Shown piece by piece: positions 10,223 through 20,108 of a stretch of DNA of 64,000 nucleotides. A program made the translations under genes and the position numbers. Position 1 is the first letter of the stretch. Each line of letters begins with the position of its first letter. This DNA comes from JAFGAS01 sp963809875 (lineage in GTDB: Bacteria > Desulfobacterota > Zymogenia > Zymogenales > Zymogenaceae), in NCBI GenBank assembly GCA_963809875.1, contig CAWELC010000005.1, forward strand, positions 372,001 to 436,000, in the 5' to 3' direction. The notes beneath the pieces are model-generated. The model ran no database searches, had not been told where the DNA came from, and saw only the letters and a program-made list of their open reading frames with translations.

Positions 10223-11914
10223 GCGATAAGATCATCCTCACGACCCTTTCGGACTTTCCCGAGGTTCCCGTATCCGAGGGAGGGATGCTTTGGAACGAGA
10301 CCGGGACCTGGCGCTTCGCCTCGCCTCTCTTTTCGCCCCGGCCCTCCCCTTGCGGCAGGGGCTGCCCCCTCTCAAACGACCTGGCCGGGATCATGCGCCG
10401 GCTCGCGGCAGGCGATATAGAGGGCGCCGGGGAGACGCTCGCATGGGAGGACCCTTTCCCGTCACTCCTGGGCCGGGTTTGCCCCGGGTTCTGCATGGAT
10501 GAGTGTAATAGGGGCCGGTTCGATGAGCGTGTCTCCATCAGGGAGATCGAGCGGTTCCTGGGCGACCGCCGCAAGGGTCACGGGCCGCCCGTACCGGTCC
10601 GCCCTTCCACGGGAAGGTCGGTCGCGATCGTCGGCTCCGGCCCGGCCGGGTTGTCCGCGGCCTACTTCCTGAGACTGCTCGGCCATGCCGTCACCGTCTT
10701 CGAAAAGGAACCCCGCCCCGGGGGGATACCACAAATGGGCATCCCTCCGTATCGGCTTTCGCGAAAGGCGCTCCAGGCCGCTGTCGGCGGTATACGGGAC
10801 ATGGGGGTGAGGTTCGAGACGGGAAGGGAGATAGTGGGGGACGATCTTGGCACGCTTTCGTCGTCCCATGACGCGATCTTCCTGGCCCCGGGTGCCCACG
10901 TCCCGATTAAAATGGGGATCGAGGGGGAGGGGCTGCCCGGCGTGGTTCCGGGGCTTTCGTTTCTCCATAGTGTCCACACCGGGGCCGTCACGGATATGAC
11001 CGGGGAGTTTCTCGTCGTAGGAGGGGGGAACAGTGCGCTGGATACGGCGCGGGTCCTGATGCGTCTCGGCGCGCGTCCCACGATCGTCTACCGCCGCGGA
11101 CCCGAAGACATGCCGGCCTTCGCCGACGAGATACGGGAAGCGCGGGAAGAAGAGGTTCCGATAGACTTTTTCAAGGCTCCCGTCAGGATCGTAGCGGGGG
11201 ACCGGCGCGCGGCTCCGGGTTACCCTGATTTCGATGAGGCCGGGAGATCCCGACGATTCCGGAAGGCCTCGTCCGGTACCCGTGGCCGGGTCCGAAACAA
11301 CCATTGAGGTCGACGGTGTGATGAGCGCCGTCGGAGAAACGATCGATCCGACGCTCGTCGAGACCACAGAGAGCGGAAGGACCGGGAAACGAAGCGCCAC
11401 GATCGTAGCGGGCGGTGACGCGGCCGGCGGATCGCGGACCGTGGCTCACGCCGCCGCCTCGGGGAAAAAGGCCGCCATTCATATCGACCTTCTGCTTTCC
11501 GAAGGCGATATCCGTCGCGGCCCTGCCTTTTCCGGGGCGGTCAGCTTCAGGGCCCACTTCGAGGGGAGATCGGTTATCCCGCTGGATCCCGTCGGTTTCG
11601 ACGAGCTGAATACGGACTATTTCGAGCAGACGCCCTCCGTCCCGACGAAAAGAATCTCCCCGAAGGCGCGAATCCGGGACTTTTCGGAGATCGCCCGAAC
11701 TTACAAAGAGCACGAGGCAATCACGGAGGCAGAAAGGTGCTTTGTTTGCGGCAGCTGCGTAGGGTGTGAGGTCTGTGCGACGTTCTGCCCCGACTTTTCC
11801 GTCCGCGTCGAGGACAACGCCGCCCGGATTGACTACGCCTACTGTAAGGGCTGCGGTATCTGCGTCCGGGAATGTCCCCGGGGGGTCGTCGTCACCCGGG
11901 AGGCGGCCGAATAG
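10219..11914 (+). CDS. GltD-like NAD(P)H flavoprotein fused to PorD-type 2[4Fe-4S] ferredoxin (one frameshift)
   Basis: The N-terminal part carries the Fe-S cysteines of the glutamate synthase small-subunit family (CGRGCPLSND; CPGFCMDECNRGRFD). It is followed by a FAD-binding GSGPAGLSAAYFL (about residue 138) and an NAD(P)-binding VVGGGNSALDTARVL (about residue 267). The last 60 residues hold two ferredoxin clusters (CFVCGSCVGCEVCATFC and CKGCGICVRECP), as in PorD. One extra C at about nt 11213 breaks the frame; repaired, it is one chain of about 565 residues. Located between porC and porA, it would pass electrons between the oxidoreductase and NAD(P)H (inference). Confidence 0.82.
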
Positions 11915-11980
11915 CCGCTCGATTCCGCCGGCTCGGGATTAAGCACAGGGGAAATAAACGGAAGTGTCAAGGATTCATCC

Positions 11981-13147
11981 ATGAAGAAACTCCTTGAGGG
12001 AAACCTGGCCGTCTCGTACGGCGTGATGCTGTCCCGGGCCCGGGTGATCCCCGTCTACCCGATTACCCCTCAGACCCATATCTCCGAGGCCCTGGCCGAG
12101 ATGGTTACCGACGGGAGGCTTTCGGCCCGCTACATCAAGGTCGAGAGCGAGCATTCGGCCATGGCGGCCTGTATCGGCGCGGCCACCGTGGGCGCCCGGA
12201 CGTTTACCGCCACTTCCTCCCAAGGACTGGCGCTCATGCACGAGCTCCTTCACTGGGCGTCCGGGGCGAGGCTCCCCATCGTCATGGCCGACGTGAACCG
12301 GACACTGGCTTCACCCTGGAACATCTGGAACGACCAGTCCGATTCGATGTCCCAGCGAGATACGGGATGGCTTCAATTCTACTGCGAGGACAATCAGGAG
12401 TGCCTCGACTCCGTCATCACGGCCTACCGTGTGTCGGAGCGTCTGATGATACCCAGCATGGTGGTGCTTGACGCCTTCATCCTCTCCCACACACAGGAGG
12501 TCGTGGATATTCCGGACGCCCGTGCCGTGGATGAGTTCCTTCCGACGCCGACAAATCCCTACTCCCTGGACATAGATCGGCCGCGGGCCTACAGTCCCGT
12601 GGCGGGGCCCGATCACTTCACGGAGATCAAGTACCGCCAGTGGGAGGCGGCCGAGAGGGCCGCCGATGTGATCACCGAGATCGACGGGGAGTTCTCCCGG
12701 GCGTTCGGGAGGTCATATCCCCACGTCTCCTCCTATCGGACGGACGACGCGGCCGTGGCGATCGTCGCCTGCGGCGCGGTCTGCGGTACGATTCGGGCGG
12801 CCGTGGATAGACTTCGGGCAGGAGGCGTGAAGGCGGGGATGGTCAAGGTGAGGACCTTCCGCCCGTTTCCCGAAGAAGACCTGAGAGACCTGCTGTCAAA
12901 CGTGCCCCGGATCGGGGTGCTGGACAAAAGCGCCTTTCCCGGCGCGGCCTCTCCGCTCTTCAATGAAATACGGGCGGCGCTCTACGGCCTGAAGGTCCCT
13001 CCCGAGCTTACGGGGTTTGTCGGCGGGCTCGGCGGAAGGGATGTGACGGTAGAGGTCGTCACCGGCGCGTTTGAGGCACTCCTTGGGGGGAAGGTCGACG
13101 GGCGTCCGGTCTTTCTTGGATTGAAGACGGACGGAGGCGGGGCCTGA
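11981..13147 (+). CDS. porA: Pyruvate/2-oxoacid:ferredoxin oxidoreductase, alpha subunit
   Basis: A 388-residue protein with the alpha-subunit pattern: GNLAVSYGVMLSRARVIPVYPITPQTHISE (domain I, substrate side), then ESEHSAMAACIGAATVGARTFTATSSQGLALM, then a C-terminal transketolase-like domain (KVRTFRPFPEEDL). It begins 66 bp after the flavoprotein-PorD gene and ends one base before porB. The frame is intact. Confidence 0.9.
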   Translation: MKKLLEGNLAVSYGVMLSRARVIPVYPITPQTHISEALAEMVTDGRLSARYIKVESEHSAMAACIGAATVGARTFTATSSQGLALMHELLHWASGARLPIVMADVNRTLASPWNIWNDQSDSMSQRDTGWLQFYCEDNQECLDSVITAYRVSERLMIPSMVVLDAFILSHTQEVVDIPDARAVDEFLPTPTNPYSLDIDRPRAYSPVAGPDHFTEIKYRQWEAAERAADVITEIDGEFSRAFGRSYPHVSSYRTDDAAVAIVACGAVCGTIRAAVDRLRAGGVKAGMVKVRTFRPFPEEDLRDLLSNVPRIGVLDKSAFPGAASPLFNEIRAALYGLKVPPELTGFVGGLGGRDVTVEVVTGAFEALLGGKVDGRPVFLGLKTDGGGA

Positions 13148-13148
13148 G

Positions 13149-14063
13149 ATGAAGACGGAACGCGGTTTTGAGCCCATCAGCCCCGGGCATCTGGCCTGTC
13201 CGGGATGCGGGGCGACCCTCGCGATGGGCTGGGTGCTTTCGGTGCTGGGACGGCGCAGCGTGGTGGCGCTGCCGGCGTCCTGCTTTTCCATCATCAGCGG
13301 GGCCTTTCCCCACTTTCCGCTGAGGGTCAACCTCGTCCACACCGCTTTCGAGACGGCGGCCGCTATCGCTACCGGCCTCAAGGCGGGCCTCGACATGACC
13401 GGCAGATCGGACGTGAACGTCGTGGCCTGGGCCGGCGACGGCGGGACGTTTGACATCGGGCTGCAGGCCCTCTCCGGGGCGGCCGAGCGGAACGAAGACA
13501 TCCTCTACGTCTGCTATGACAACGAGGCCTATATGAATACCGGAAACCAGCGCAGCTCCGCCACGCCCCGGCATGCCTGGACGACCACGACCCCGGCAGG
13601 AGAAGTCGCGGAGAAGAAGGATATCCTTGCGATCATGGCCGCTCACGGGATTCCCTACGCCGCTACGGCCTCCATCGCCTACCCCGAGGACCTGAAAGAA
13701 AAGGTCGCCAGGGCGATGGCTTTTCGGGGGACGAAATTCATCCATATTCACACACCCTGTCCGACGGGATGGCGCATGTCCCAGGATATGACGATAACGG
13801 CGGCACGGCTCGCGGTCAAAAGCTGCGCCTTCCCGCTGATGGAGATCGAGGGCGGGAAGAGGACCATCGTCACCCACCGGCCCGTTCAAAAGATCCCCGT
13901 GGAACAGTACCTGAAGGTGCAGGGGCGCTTCGGGCATCTGAGCGACCGGATGCTCCAGGCGGCGCAGCGGACGGTGGACGAGCGGTGGGAGCGGATCCTG
14001 GCCGCCGCCGATGAAGTGCGCGAAAGCCGCCGAACCATCGGGAGAAGAAGGGAGGATCGGTAG
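13149..14063 (+). CDS. porB: Pyruvate/2-oxoacid:ferredoxin oxidoreductase, beta subunit (TPP-binding)
   Basis: Thiamine diphosphate subunit of the same complex. HLACPGCGATLAMGW supplies the first cluster cysteines, a later cysteine is in PTGWRMS-adjacent HTPCPTGW, and the TPP motif is AGDGGTFDIGLQAL...YDNEAYMNTGNQRS. The 304-residue length is normal for separate-subunit enzymes. It starts two bases after porA, so the pair is translated together. Confidence 0.9.
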   Translation: MKTERGFEPISPGHLACPGCGATLAMGWVLSVLGRRSVVALPASCFSIISGAFPHFPLRVNLVHTAFETAAAIATGLKAGLDMTGRSDVNVVAWAGDGGTFDIGLQALSGAAERNEDILYVCYDNEAYMNTGNQRSSATPRHAWTTTTPAGEVAEKKDILAIMAAHGIPYAATASIAYPEDLKEKVARAMAFRGTKFIHIHTPCPTGWRMSQDMTITAARLAVKSCAFPLMEIEGGKRTIVTHRPVQKIPVEQYLKVQGRFGHLSDRMLQAAQRTVDERWERILAAADEVRESRRTIGRRREDR

Positions 14064-14104
14064 TCGGTCCGAAAATCGATAACCAGACATTGAGAGGTAT
14101 TGTT

Positions 14105-15443
14105 ATGGCACAGCCGAAGGATTGGAAACAGGAGACGATTGATCTCATCTGTGCCTACCTCAGGATCGATACGACCAATCCGCCGGGAAACGAGACGGCG
14201 GCGGCCTCGTTTTTCGCGGATATATTCAGCAAAGAGGGCATCGCCCATACGGTGTGGGAGTCAAAGCCCGGCCGGGGCTCCATTATGGCCAGGATTCCCC
14301 GCGACGGCGGCGCCAAGGCGCCGGATCCCGGTGCGCTGGTGCTCATGCACCACAGCGACGTGGTTCCCGCGGAAGCCTCGCAGTGGAGCTTCGATCCCTT
14401 CGGCGGGAAGGTTATAGACGGATACGTCTGCGGCCGGGGGGCGCTGGACACCAAGGGGCTGGGGATTATGGAGCTTATGGCGTTTCTTGCCGCCAAACGC
14501 GAGGGCCTCGCGCTGGTCCGGGACCTGGTCTTCCTTGCGGCCGCCGACGAGGAAATGGGCGCGGACTGGGGCGTGGACTGGCTCTTCAAGCACCATTACG
14601 ACGAGATCAAGGCGAGCCTTGTCATCAACGAAGGCGGGGTTGGAATATCCGACCTCATCGGCGGGAAATTCCTCCACATGGTGGCCACCGGGGAAAAAGG
14701 GCTCTGCTGGCTCGAGCTTATCCGCACCGGCCCTCCCGGCCACGGCTCCACTCCCCACGGGGCCGAACGCGCTCGAGAAGCTCAACCTGGCGCTGACCCG
14801 GCTGCTGGCCGCCCCGATTCCCTATCAGGTGAAGCCGGCGGTCGCCGAGTATTTCAGAAACCTGGCCCGGGGGTGGGACTTTCTCAAGCCTTACGGGGAC
14901 GATGGTCGGCCCGAGACACTGATACGGCTCCTGACCGAGACCGGGCTCATCAATAACCCCCAGCTTTCGGCGATGCTCAAGAATACCATCAGCCTCAACG
15001 TCATGAACGCGGGGAGCAAGACCAACTCGATCCCCGGCCGGGCCGTCGCGCATCTGGACGTTCGTCTCCTGCCTGACGAGGACATGGAGGAGTTTGTGGC
15101 ATGGATAAAGAAGACGCTGGCCGACGACGAGATCGAGGTCAAATACCTCCACACGTCGATCGCCAATGAGTCCCCCTTTGACACCGAGCCGTATCGGATC
15201 ATCGCCGAGGTCATGGAGCGCCACTATCCCGGATCTGTGGCAACGCCGTCGCTGTTGACGGGCGGCTCGGACTCCCGCTTCTATCGGGATAAGGGCGTGC
15301 CGACCTACGGGATTTGTCCTGCGGTCGTGTCGATGGCCGACGTCACGGGAATGATACACGGAGTCGACGAGAAGATCTCCGTTGACAATATGATCACGGG
15401 GACCGAGGTCGTCTCGGATATCGTCAAGAGGCTCTGCACGTAA
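14105..15443 (+). CDS. M20-family zinc peptidase/deacylase (one frameshift)
   Basis: A DapE/ArgE/carboxypeptidase-like amidohydrolase. The metal ligands are visible in order: LMHHSDVVPA, GRGALDTKGLGIME, AADEEMGADWG and the late histidine in MIHGVDEKIS. I prefer the ATG at 14105 (MAQPKDWKQETIDL), with GAGAGG 7 bases upstream, over the ATG at 14090. One extra G in the GGGG at about nt 14760 breaks the frame; corrected, it reads STPHGPNALEKLNLAL. Length about 446 residues. The natural substrate is unknown. Closest in style to acylamino-acid or dipeptide hydrolases of the M20 group. Confidence 0.82.
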
Positions 15444-15467
15444 GACCATCACGGAAGGAGACACACA

Positions 15468-16409
15468 ATGAAGATAAGGGAAATTGATAAGGTTGAGATC
15501 ACGACGCTCCAGGACAATTATGTTGACCTGGTCTCGCGGGATAACAGTGCGGTCGTGATGCGTGCGATGCCACTGGTGGGCAACGAGGTGAAGAACTCGA
15601 TTCTCGCGGAGCACGGCTTCTCGGCACTCGTTACGGCGACCGAGGGTTCGTCTGTGCGATCCTTTCTCTTCGACTTCGGGTTTTCGGCCCACGGCGCAGC
15701 CTTCAATGCAGACGCCCTCGGCCTTGACCTGTCTCAGGTGGAGGTGTGTGTCCTCTCACACGGCCACCTCGATCACGCGGGGGGAATGGAGCAGATGACA
15801 AAAAAAATCGGAAAAAAAGTCGCCCTCGTGGTACATCCAGAGGCCTTCCGCAATCCCCGGTACCTCAAGTTCGGCGGCGATTTCAAAGTGTTCTTTCCTC
15901 CGCTGACGCGGGAGCGGGCCGCGGCGGCGGGCCTCTCAGTGCATGAGACGAAAGAGCCGTATCCGATTATCGACGACACTGCACTTTTCCTTGGAGAGAT
16001 CCCCCGATTGACCGAGTTCGAAAAGGGAATGGCCAACGTCTATTACGAGCGAGACGGTGCCGAGCATGAAGACGACCTGATAGATGACTCGGCCGTAGTG
16101 ATGCACGTCAAAGGTAAGGGGCTTGTAGTGCTGTCGGGCTGCGCCCACTCGGGCATCGTCAATACCGTCACGTACGCCCGGAAAGTGACGGGAGTCGACA
16201 GCATATACGCGGTGATGGGGGGCTTTCACCTGACCGGTCCGGATATGGCGCCGGCCATCGATCCCACGACCGAGCGCCTGTCCGCTTTTGACCCGACCTA
16301 CATCGTACCTACCCACTGCACCGGCAGGACGGCGGCCATGGTAATGGAGCGGAAGATGCCCGATAGATTCATCGTGAACATGAGCGGAACCAAGCTCACG
16401 TTTGGCTAG
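15468..16409 (+). CDS. Metallo-beta-lactamase-fold hydrolase, dihydropterin/RFA-P synthase-like
   Basis: The 313-residue protein has the binuclear metal motif LSHGHLDHAGG (about residue 100) and later ligands in SGCAHSGIVNT, GGFHL and PTHCTGRTA. This layout fits the branch often annotated as 7,8-dihydropterin-6-yl-methyl-4-(beta-D-ribofuranosyl)aminobenzene 5'-phosphate synthase. The annotation is generic and the true substrate is unknown. It has a strong GGAGAC site before the ATG and follows the M20 peptidase by 25 bp, probably in the same transcript. Confidence 0.8.
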   Translation: MKIREIDKVEITTLQDNYVDLVSRDNSAVVMRAMPLVGNEVKNSILAEHGFSALVTATEGSSVRSFLFDFGFSAHGAAFNADALGLDLSQVEVCVLSHGHLDHAGGMEQMTKKIGKKVALVVHPEAFRNPRYLKFGGDFKVFFPPLTRERAAAAGLSVHETKEPYPIIDDTALFLGEIPRLTEFEKGMANVYYERDGAEHEDDLIDDSAVVMHVKGKGLVVLSGCAHSGIVNTVTYARKVTGVDSIYAVMGGFHLTGPDMAPAIDPTTERLSAFDPTYIVPTHCTGRTAAMVMERKMPDRFIVNMSGTKLTFG

Positions 16410-16536
16410 GTCTCATAGGGTCGTCCGGCTCGGCATGCGTGCGGGGGGCGCGGCACTCACGGTCACCCGCTCCATTTTCCCCTTATGACCGATCGCCCCT
16501 TTTTTTAAAGACAGATATTTTCGGAGGAGAAATCCG

Positions 16537-16833
16537 ATGATCATTACCGCGCGTCTCAAGGCGAAAGAGGGAAAGGAGTCCAGGATGGAACAACTCCTTA
16601 CCGACATGGTAAAGAAGGTCGCGACGGAGCCGGGGGCACTGGCCTATACGGTGCACCGCTCGACGGTGGACCCGACGCTCTTCATGATCTACGAAAAGTA
16701 CGCCAGCAAGGAGGCGTTTTCCTTCCACAAGGACACGCCGCACTTCGCCGCGCTCGGCGGGTCGTTGGGGGAGATCCTCGATGGCGCGCCGGATTTGCAG
16801 ATATGGGAGGAGATCGCGGTGATCAAGCGGTGA
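16537..16833 (+). CDS. ABM-domain protein (YgiN-like putative monooxygenase)
   Basis: A 98-residue dimeric alpha/beta-barrel type protein: MIITARLKAKEGKESRMEQLL ... PGALAYTVHRSTVDPTLFMIYEKYASKEAFSFHKDTPHF. This matches the antibiotic-biosynthesis-monooxygenase fold found in YgiN quinol monooxygenase. A GGAGG ribosome site precedes the ATG. The neighbours give no clear clue to the substrate. Confidence 0.82.
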   Translation: MIITARLKAKEGKESRMEQLLTDMVKKVATEPGALAYTVHRSTVDPTLFMIYEKYASKEAFSFHKDTPHFAALGGSLGEILDGAPDLQIWEEIAVIKR

Positions 16834-16899
16834 GCGGGAACGGAACGACTCAATACGTAGCCAGGAGATTGCTGATATAGCCTGGTACTAAAAGAGGTG

Positions 16900-17049
16900 T
16901 CATCGCGAGGGCCCAAGGGGCCCGTGGCGATCTCGGATACCGATATAGATACTAACGTGATTATTTGTCCTTACAACGTCCGAGATTGCCACGTCCCGCC
17001 ACGTCGCTACGCTTCTCGCGGCTTCGGCAGGACGCTCCTCGCAATGACA
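16900..17049. repeat. CATTGCGAGGAGC-type dispersed repeat, two units
   Basis: The non-coding stretch after the ABM gene holds a diverged unit (16900-16935) and a longer unit (16979-17049) ending CTCCTCGCAATGAC. Read on the minus strand, the long unit is nearly identical over more than 60 bp to the one at 26993. Five locations in the window carry this family, always between genes. Confidence 0.75.
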
Positions 17050-17097
17050 GAATTGGTGTGAAATCCTGGAAAACAGTTATAGGTTTGCCAACAGTCT

Positions 17098-17126
17098 AAG
17101 AGCGGCATGTATGCCGCTCTTTTTGC
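17098..17126 (+). terminator. Palindrome with T run, likely terminator
   Basis: The perfect palindrome AGAGCGGCATGTATGCCGCTCT is followed by TTTT on the plus strand. Its core GCGGCATGTATGCCGC is the same as that of the palindromic repeats at 43.1, 48.6, 48.8 and 49.1 kb. Confidence 0.6.
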
Positions 17127-17183
17127 AGGCTTGGTGATATAGGGTAGTCAGGTTGCCCCTTTATATGTCCTATCGAGTCCCTG

Positions 17184-17585
17184 CTACTCTTTTGCGAACC
17201 GAAAGACGAGAAACGCCCCGAGTCCCACGCACCAGAGGTTGATGAAGCCGTTGAGAAGGGCGTCCAGCGCCGAGATTGCGTACATCCCGTTCTGGATATT
17301 GAATGAAAAATCGATGACGCCAAGGAATATCAATCCCCCCCCCGCGACCAGGGAAAGCGGCCGGCCAAGCGGTTTGCCGCGCATCAATAAAACGGCCGAT
17401 GCAATCAAGGTCAACGCCAGGGCCGAGTCCGGCGGCGGAAAAGAATGCTCGTATATGAAATAGCCGTCCGGCGGGTTTGCCGGGGCCAGCCCCACGGTGA
17501 AAAAGCCGACCCAGAAGAGGATGATGCCGAGGCCGGTGACCAACTCGAGAACCGCGACCGTCTTTTCGGATAGTTCCTTTCCCAT
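17184..17585 (-). CDS. Four-helix integral membrane protein, unknown function
   Basis: I chose the ATG at 17585 (MGKELSEKTVAVLELVTGLG), preceded by GGGAGGGTA, over a longer in-frame start. The 133 residues contain about four hydrophobic segments (VTGLGIILFWVGFFTVGL; SALALTLIASAVLLM; LSLVAGGGLIFLGVIDF; LLNGFINLWCVGLGAFLVF). No family is recognised. It lies 32 bp downstream of the SDR gene on the same strand and may share its transcript. Confidence 0.65.
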   Translation of the reverse strand: MGKELSEKTVAVLELVTGLGIILFWVGFFTVGLAPANPPDGYFIYEHSFPPPDSALALTLIASAVLLMRGKPLGRPLSLVAGGGLIFLGVIDFSFNIQNGMYAISALDALLNGFINLWCVGLGAFLVFRFAKE

Positions 17586-17617
17586 ACGTACCCTCCCGCA
17601 TGTATACAGATAAAACC

Positions 17618-18437
17618 CTATCGCTTCTCCTGCGCCTTCTTGATCGTCCGATCCAGTGTCCACCTCACCACGCCGGGGATGAACCGCTGCGCCAGCACCG
17701 AGAACTTCCCATCGAGCCCCGGCACGATGACGAACGTGCCCTTCTCCATCCCGTGTATCATTGCCTTTGCCACCGCCTCCGGTTTCATGAGACCAACGCC
17801 GGCCGTGACGGCCTTCGTCTCGGGAGGCTTGGTCAGGTTCTCGACAACAAGACCGGGCGTGTCCGTATCCGGAGGGCAGAGGACGCTGACGGCGATGTCG
17901 TACTGTTTGAGCTCGGACCTCAGCGCCTCGGAAAATCCGAGTACCGCAAACTTCGACGCGTTGTAATCGGTATAGCCGAAGACCCCGATAAAGCCCGCGA
18001 TCGACGAGGTGTTGACGATGGCGCCGCCGCGCTTCTTCATCGCCGGCAGGAGCGCCGCGACGGTGTTCCGGGTCCCGTAGAGGTTGATCTTCATCGTCTC
18101 GTCGAACTGATCGTAGCCGACCTCCTCGAACGTCCGCGGGGTCGCCTGGCCGGCGCAGTTGACCAGGATATCCGGCGGTCCGAATTCCTTGACCGCCTTT
18201 TCCATCACCCTGTTGACCTGCTTGAGATCGGCGACGTCAACCGAGAATGACGAGAAACGTTGTTTCGGGGACGACGCCCGGTCGGCGACACACCTCCCGG
18301 GCTTTTTGGAGCCGTTCCTCGTTCCGGGCAAAGAGGCATACATGGGCTCCTTTCTCGGAAAACAGCTCCGCGGCGGCCAGCCCGATCCCGCTGGACCCTC
18401 CGACGACATAGACGATCTTGTTAGAATAGTCTTTCAT
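17618..18437 (-). CDS. Short-chain dehydrogenase/reductase, 3-ketodihydrosphingosine-reductase-like (one frameshift)
   Basis: A classical SDR: the NAD(P) glycine motif VVGGSSGIGLAAAELF at the N-terminus, then LVNCAGQATPR, the catalytic Ser/Tyr/Lys in NTSSIAGFIGVFGYTDYNASKFAV, and a C-terminal membrane-proximal helix. The order of motifs and the segment FEEVGYDQFDETMKINLYGTRNTV resemble the ketosphinganine reductase group. The start at 18437 has a GGAAGAAAAC site. One extra C at about nt 18274 breaks the frame near residue 54. Length when repaired is about 273 residues. The substrate is inferred weakly. Confidence 0.8.
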
Positions 18438-18468
18438 GTTTTCTTCCCTTTCCTCACTATTTCGTACG

Positions 18469-18550
18469 GAATTTTGGGGACACGTGCGTAATTCCATTTT
18501 GTTGGGTTGCGCTCTGAGTCTTACGAATTACGCACGTGTCCCCAAAATTC
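18469..18550. repeat. 82-bp REP-like inverted repeat, copy 1
   Basis: Two perfect 26-bp complementary arms (18469-18494 and 18525-18550) enclose a 30-base loop. The arm contains GGGGACACGTGCGTAATTC. A second element with the same 26-30-26 architecture is at 54221. No transposase lies nearby, so these look like non-autonomous REP or REPIN-type units. Confidence 0.85.
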
Positions 18551-18594
18551 GCCTCAACGGGTCCTACGCGAATCCTCTTCGCGTGGGTGCCGGC

Positions 18595-19575
18595 TTATCG
18601 TTTGATCTTCCCCGGCAGGATAAAGGGGTACGGTCGCATGAGGATGCGCGTCTTCAGGAACCGGTCGATCCTGCGGAAGAGCGAGCCACAGCCGCCAGAT
18701 CCAGGCATCCTCCTTGTAGTAGGAGATGACCTCCTTTTCCGTAATCGGCGCGACTCCCAGCTCACGTGCTTCGTTCGCAAAAAAGTCATTGACGACCGGC
18801 ACCAGTTTCGGGATCAGCTCGGGCCGCTGCTCCTTATAGAAATTGGCCACCAGGTCTATCGCCACCAGGTGAAAGCTGTAGTACCGGGTCATGACGTCGG
18901 CCAGGAAGAGCCAGCTGATGAGCCAGACCAGGAACGACGGGGCCGCCCGCAGGAAGAGCTCCGGGTCCAGCTGCTCGACGCCCTTCTTCTTGATGAACGG
19001 GGTGCTCGTGTCGAAGTAGAGGAGCGTGGTCTTCTCGGTGACCCGGGGATTTTTCGGGTCAAACCCCACGATCGACCAGTTGGAGACCTGACCGTCGATG
19101 CCGATCTCGACGCCAGTCTTTTTGGCGTTGAAGACCCAGACCTTCTTGAGCTCTCTCAAGACGAGCCTGACCAGGAGCGCTGATCTGGTCCGGGGTGACC
19201 GTGTGTATGGCCCGGTTGCCGATGGAGTCGGCCAGGAGGCGCTTCTGGACGTCAAACATCACGAGGCGCCCTTTGCCTCGTCTCGATGACGGCCGCGTCG
19301 TACTCGGGCACCTCGATCCCGACGCGGCTCTTGAGGATCTCGTTGTACTCGTTATAGATCGTCTCGTAGCGCGGCGACTTCCTGCTTCGTCAGGAAGATC
19401 GGCATCCGCTTGTAGGCAAGGTCGCGGTGGCCCTCTTTGCCGATCGGCAAAGACCGTGGACATCTCCCCGTAGCCCAGGACTTCGGCCGGGATTGTGCTC
19501 CTGTCGGGATGGCGTGGGTCCAGCCCCTCCTCGAAGGCGGCCAGCAGCTTCTTGTCGATCGTCAGAGGGCTTCAT
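18595..19575 (-). CDS. Kinase-like protein of unknown function (at least five frameshifts)
   Basis: Joining frames gives about 320 residues starting MKPLTIDKKLLAAFEEGLD. Kinase-like features follow: a glycine-loop-like LGYGEMSTVFAIGKEG, a lysine strand DLAYKRMPIF, a glutamate-bearing helix YETIYNEYNEILK, then IGIDGQVSNWSIVGF and LLYFDTSTPF, which could correspond to the catalytic Asp-Asn and the metal-binding Asp of aminoglycoside-phosphotransferase/protein-kinase folds. The fold is my inference; it may belong to a family listed only as a domain of unknown function. Extra single bases lie near 19565, 19445, 19380, 19270, 19180 and 18680. It follows the cupin and aminotransferase genes on the same strand. 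Confidence 0.6.
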
Positions 19576-19675
19576 AAGAATGACTCCGTAAAGGTGAATA
19601 GATTAATAAGGAAGATAACTGACGCGATCCAGCGGTTGTCTCTAACGAGGCTTCCGTGGCGACTCGTGCAGTGCA

Positions 19676-20034
19676 TCAGCGCTCCCTGGCTCGCCCTCTT
19701 TCCGCCGAAGGCGTGTATCGTCCGCGTGCCCGGCGATGAATTCCCCCGAGTGGGGGACACCTTTCGGGATATGGTACTCCTGACCGGGGAGGATCGGGGT
19801 CTTCGCGCCGTCGATGATCAGGGTGTATCGGCCCTCGACGACTATAAAGTACTCGTCAAAATCGTGGGTATGCTCGTCGCGAAACGCCGTCTTGCCGGCA
19901 CTCCCAGAACGCCATCTGGCTTCCGTCGGCTCCGTCAAAGACGTAGCCCTCGACGCCCGAGCTCTGGGATCGCGAGGCAGACGGCATTGGCCGGGTTCTT
20001 CATGAAAGTCGGGGAATCGGCTTATGATGCCCAT
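19676..20034 (-). CDS. Cupin-domain protein (several frameshifts)
   Basis: Cupin motif 1 and 2 are clear in one frame: EHTHDFDEYFIVVEGRYTLIIDG and PGQEYHIPKGVPHSGEFIAG. After one correction the chain continues TRTIHAFGGKRA. Upstream, other frames supply MGIISRFPDF, MKNPANAVCLA, GVEGYVFDGADGSQMAFWEC, so at least four single-base shifts are needed. Repaired length is about 115 residues, a single-domain metal-binding cupin. Stop placement is approximate. It lies between the kinase-like gene and the aminotransferase. Confidence 0.65.
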
Positions 20035-20108
20035 GAACCTCTCACGACGATATCAGGCTATCCGGTCCGGGCGAAGCGCTTACTCAACTATGGATCGTCC
20101 CGGGTGCG

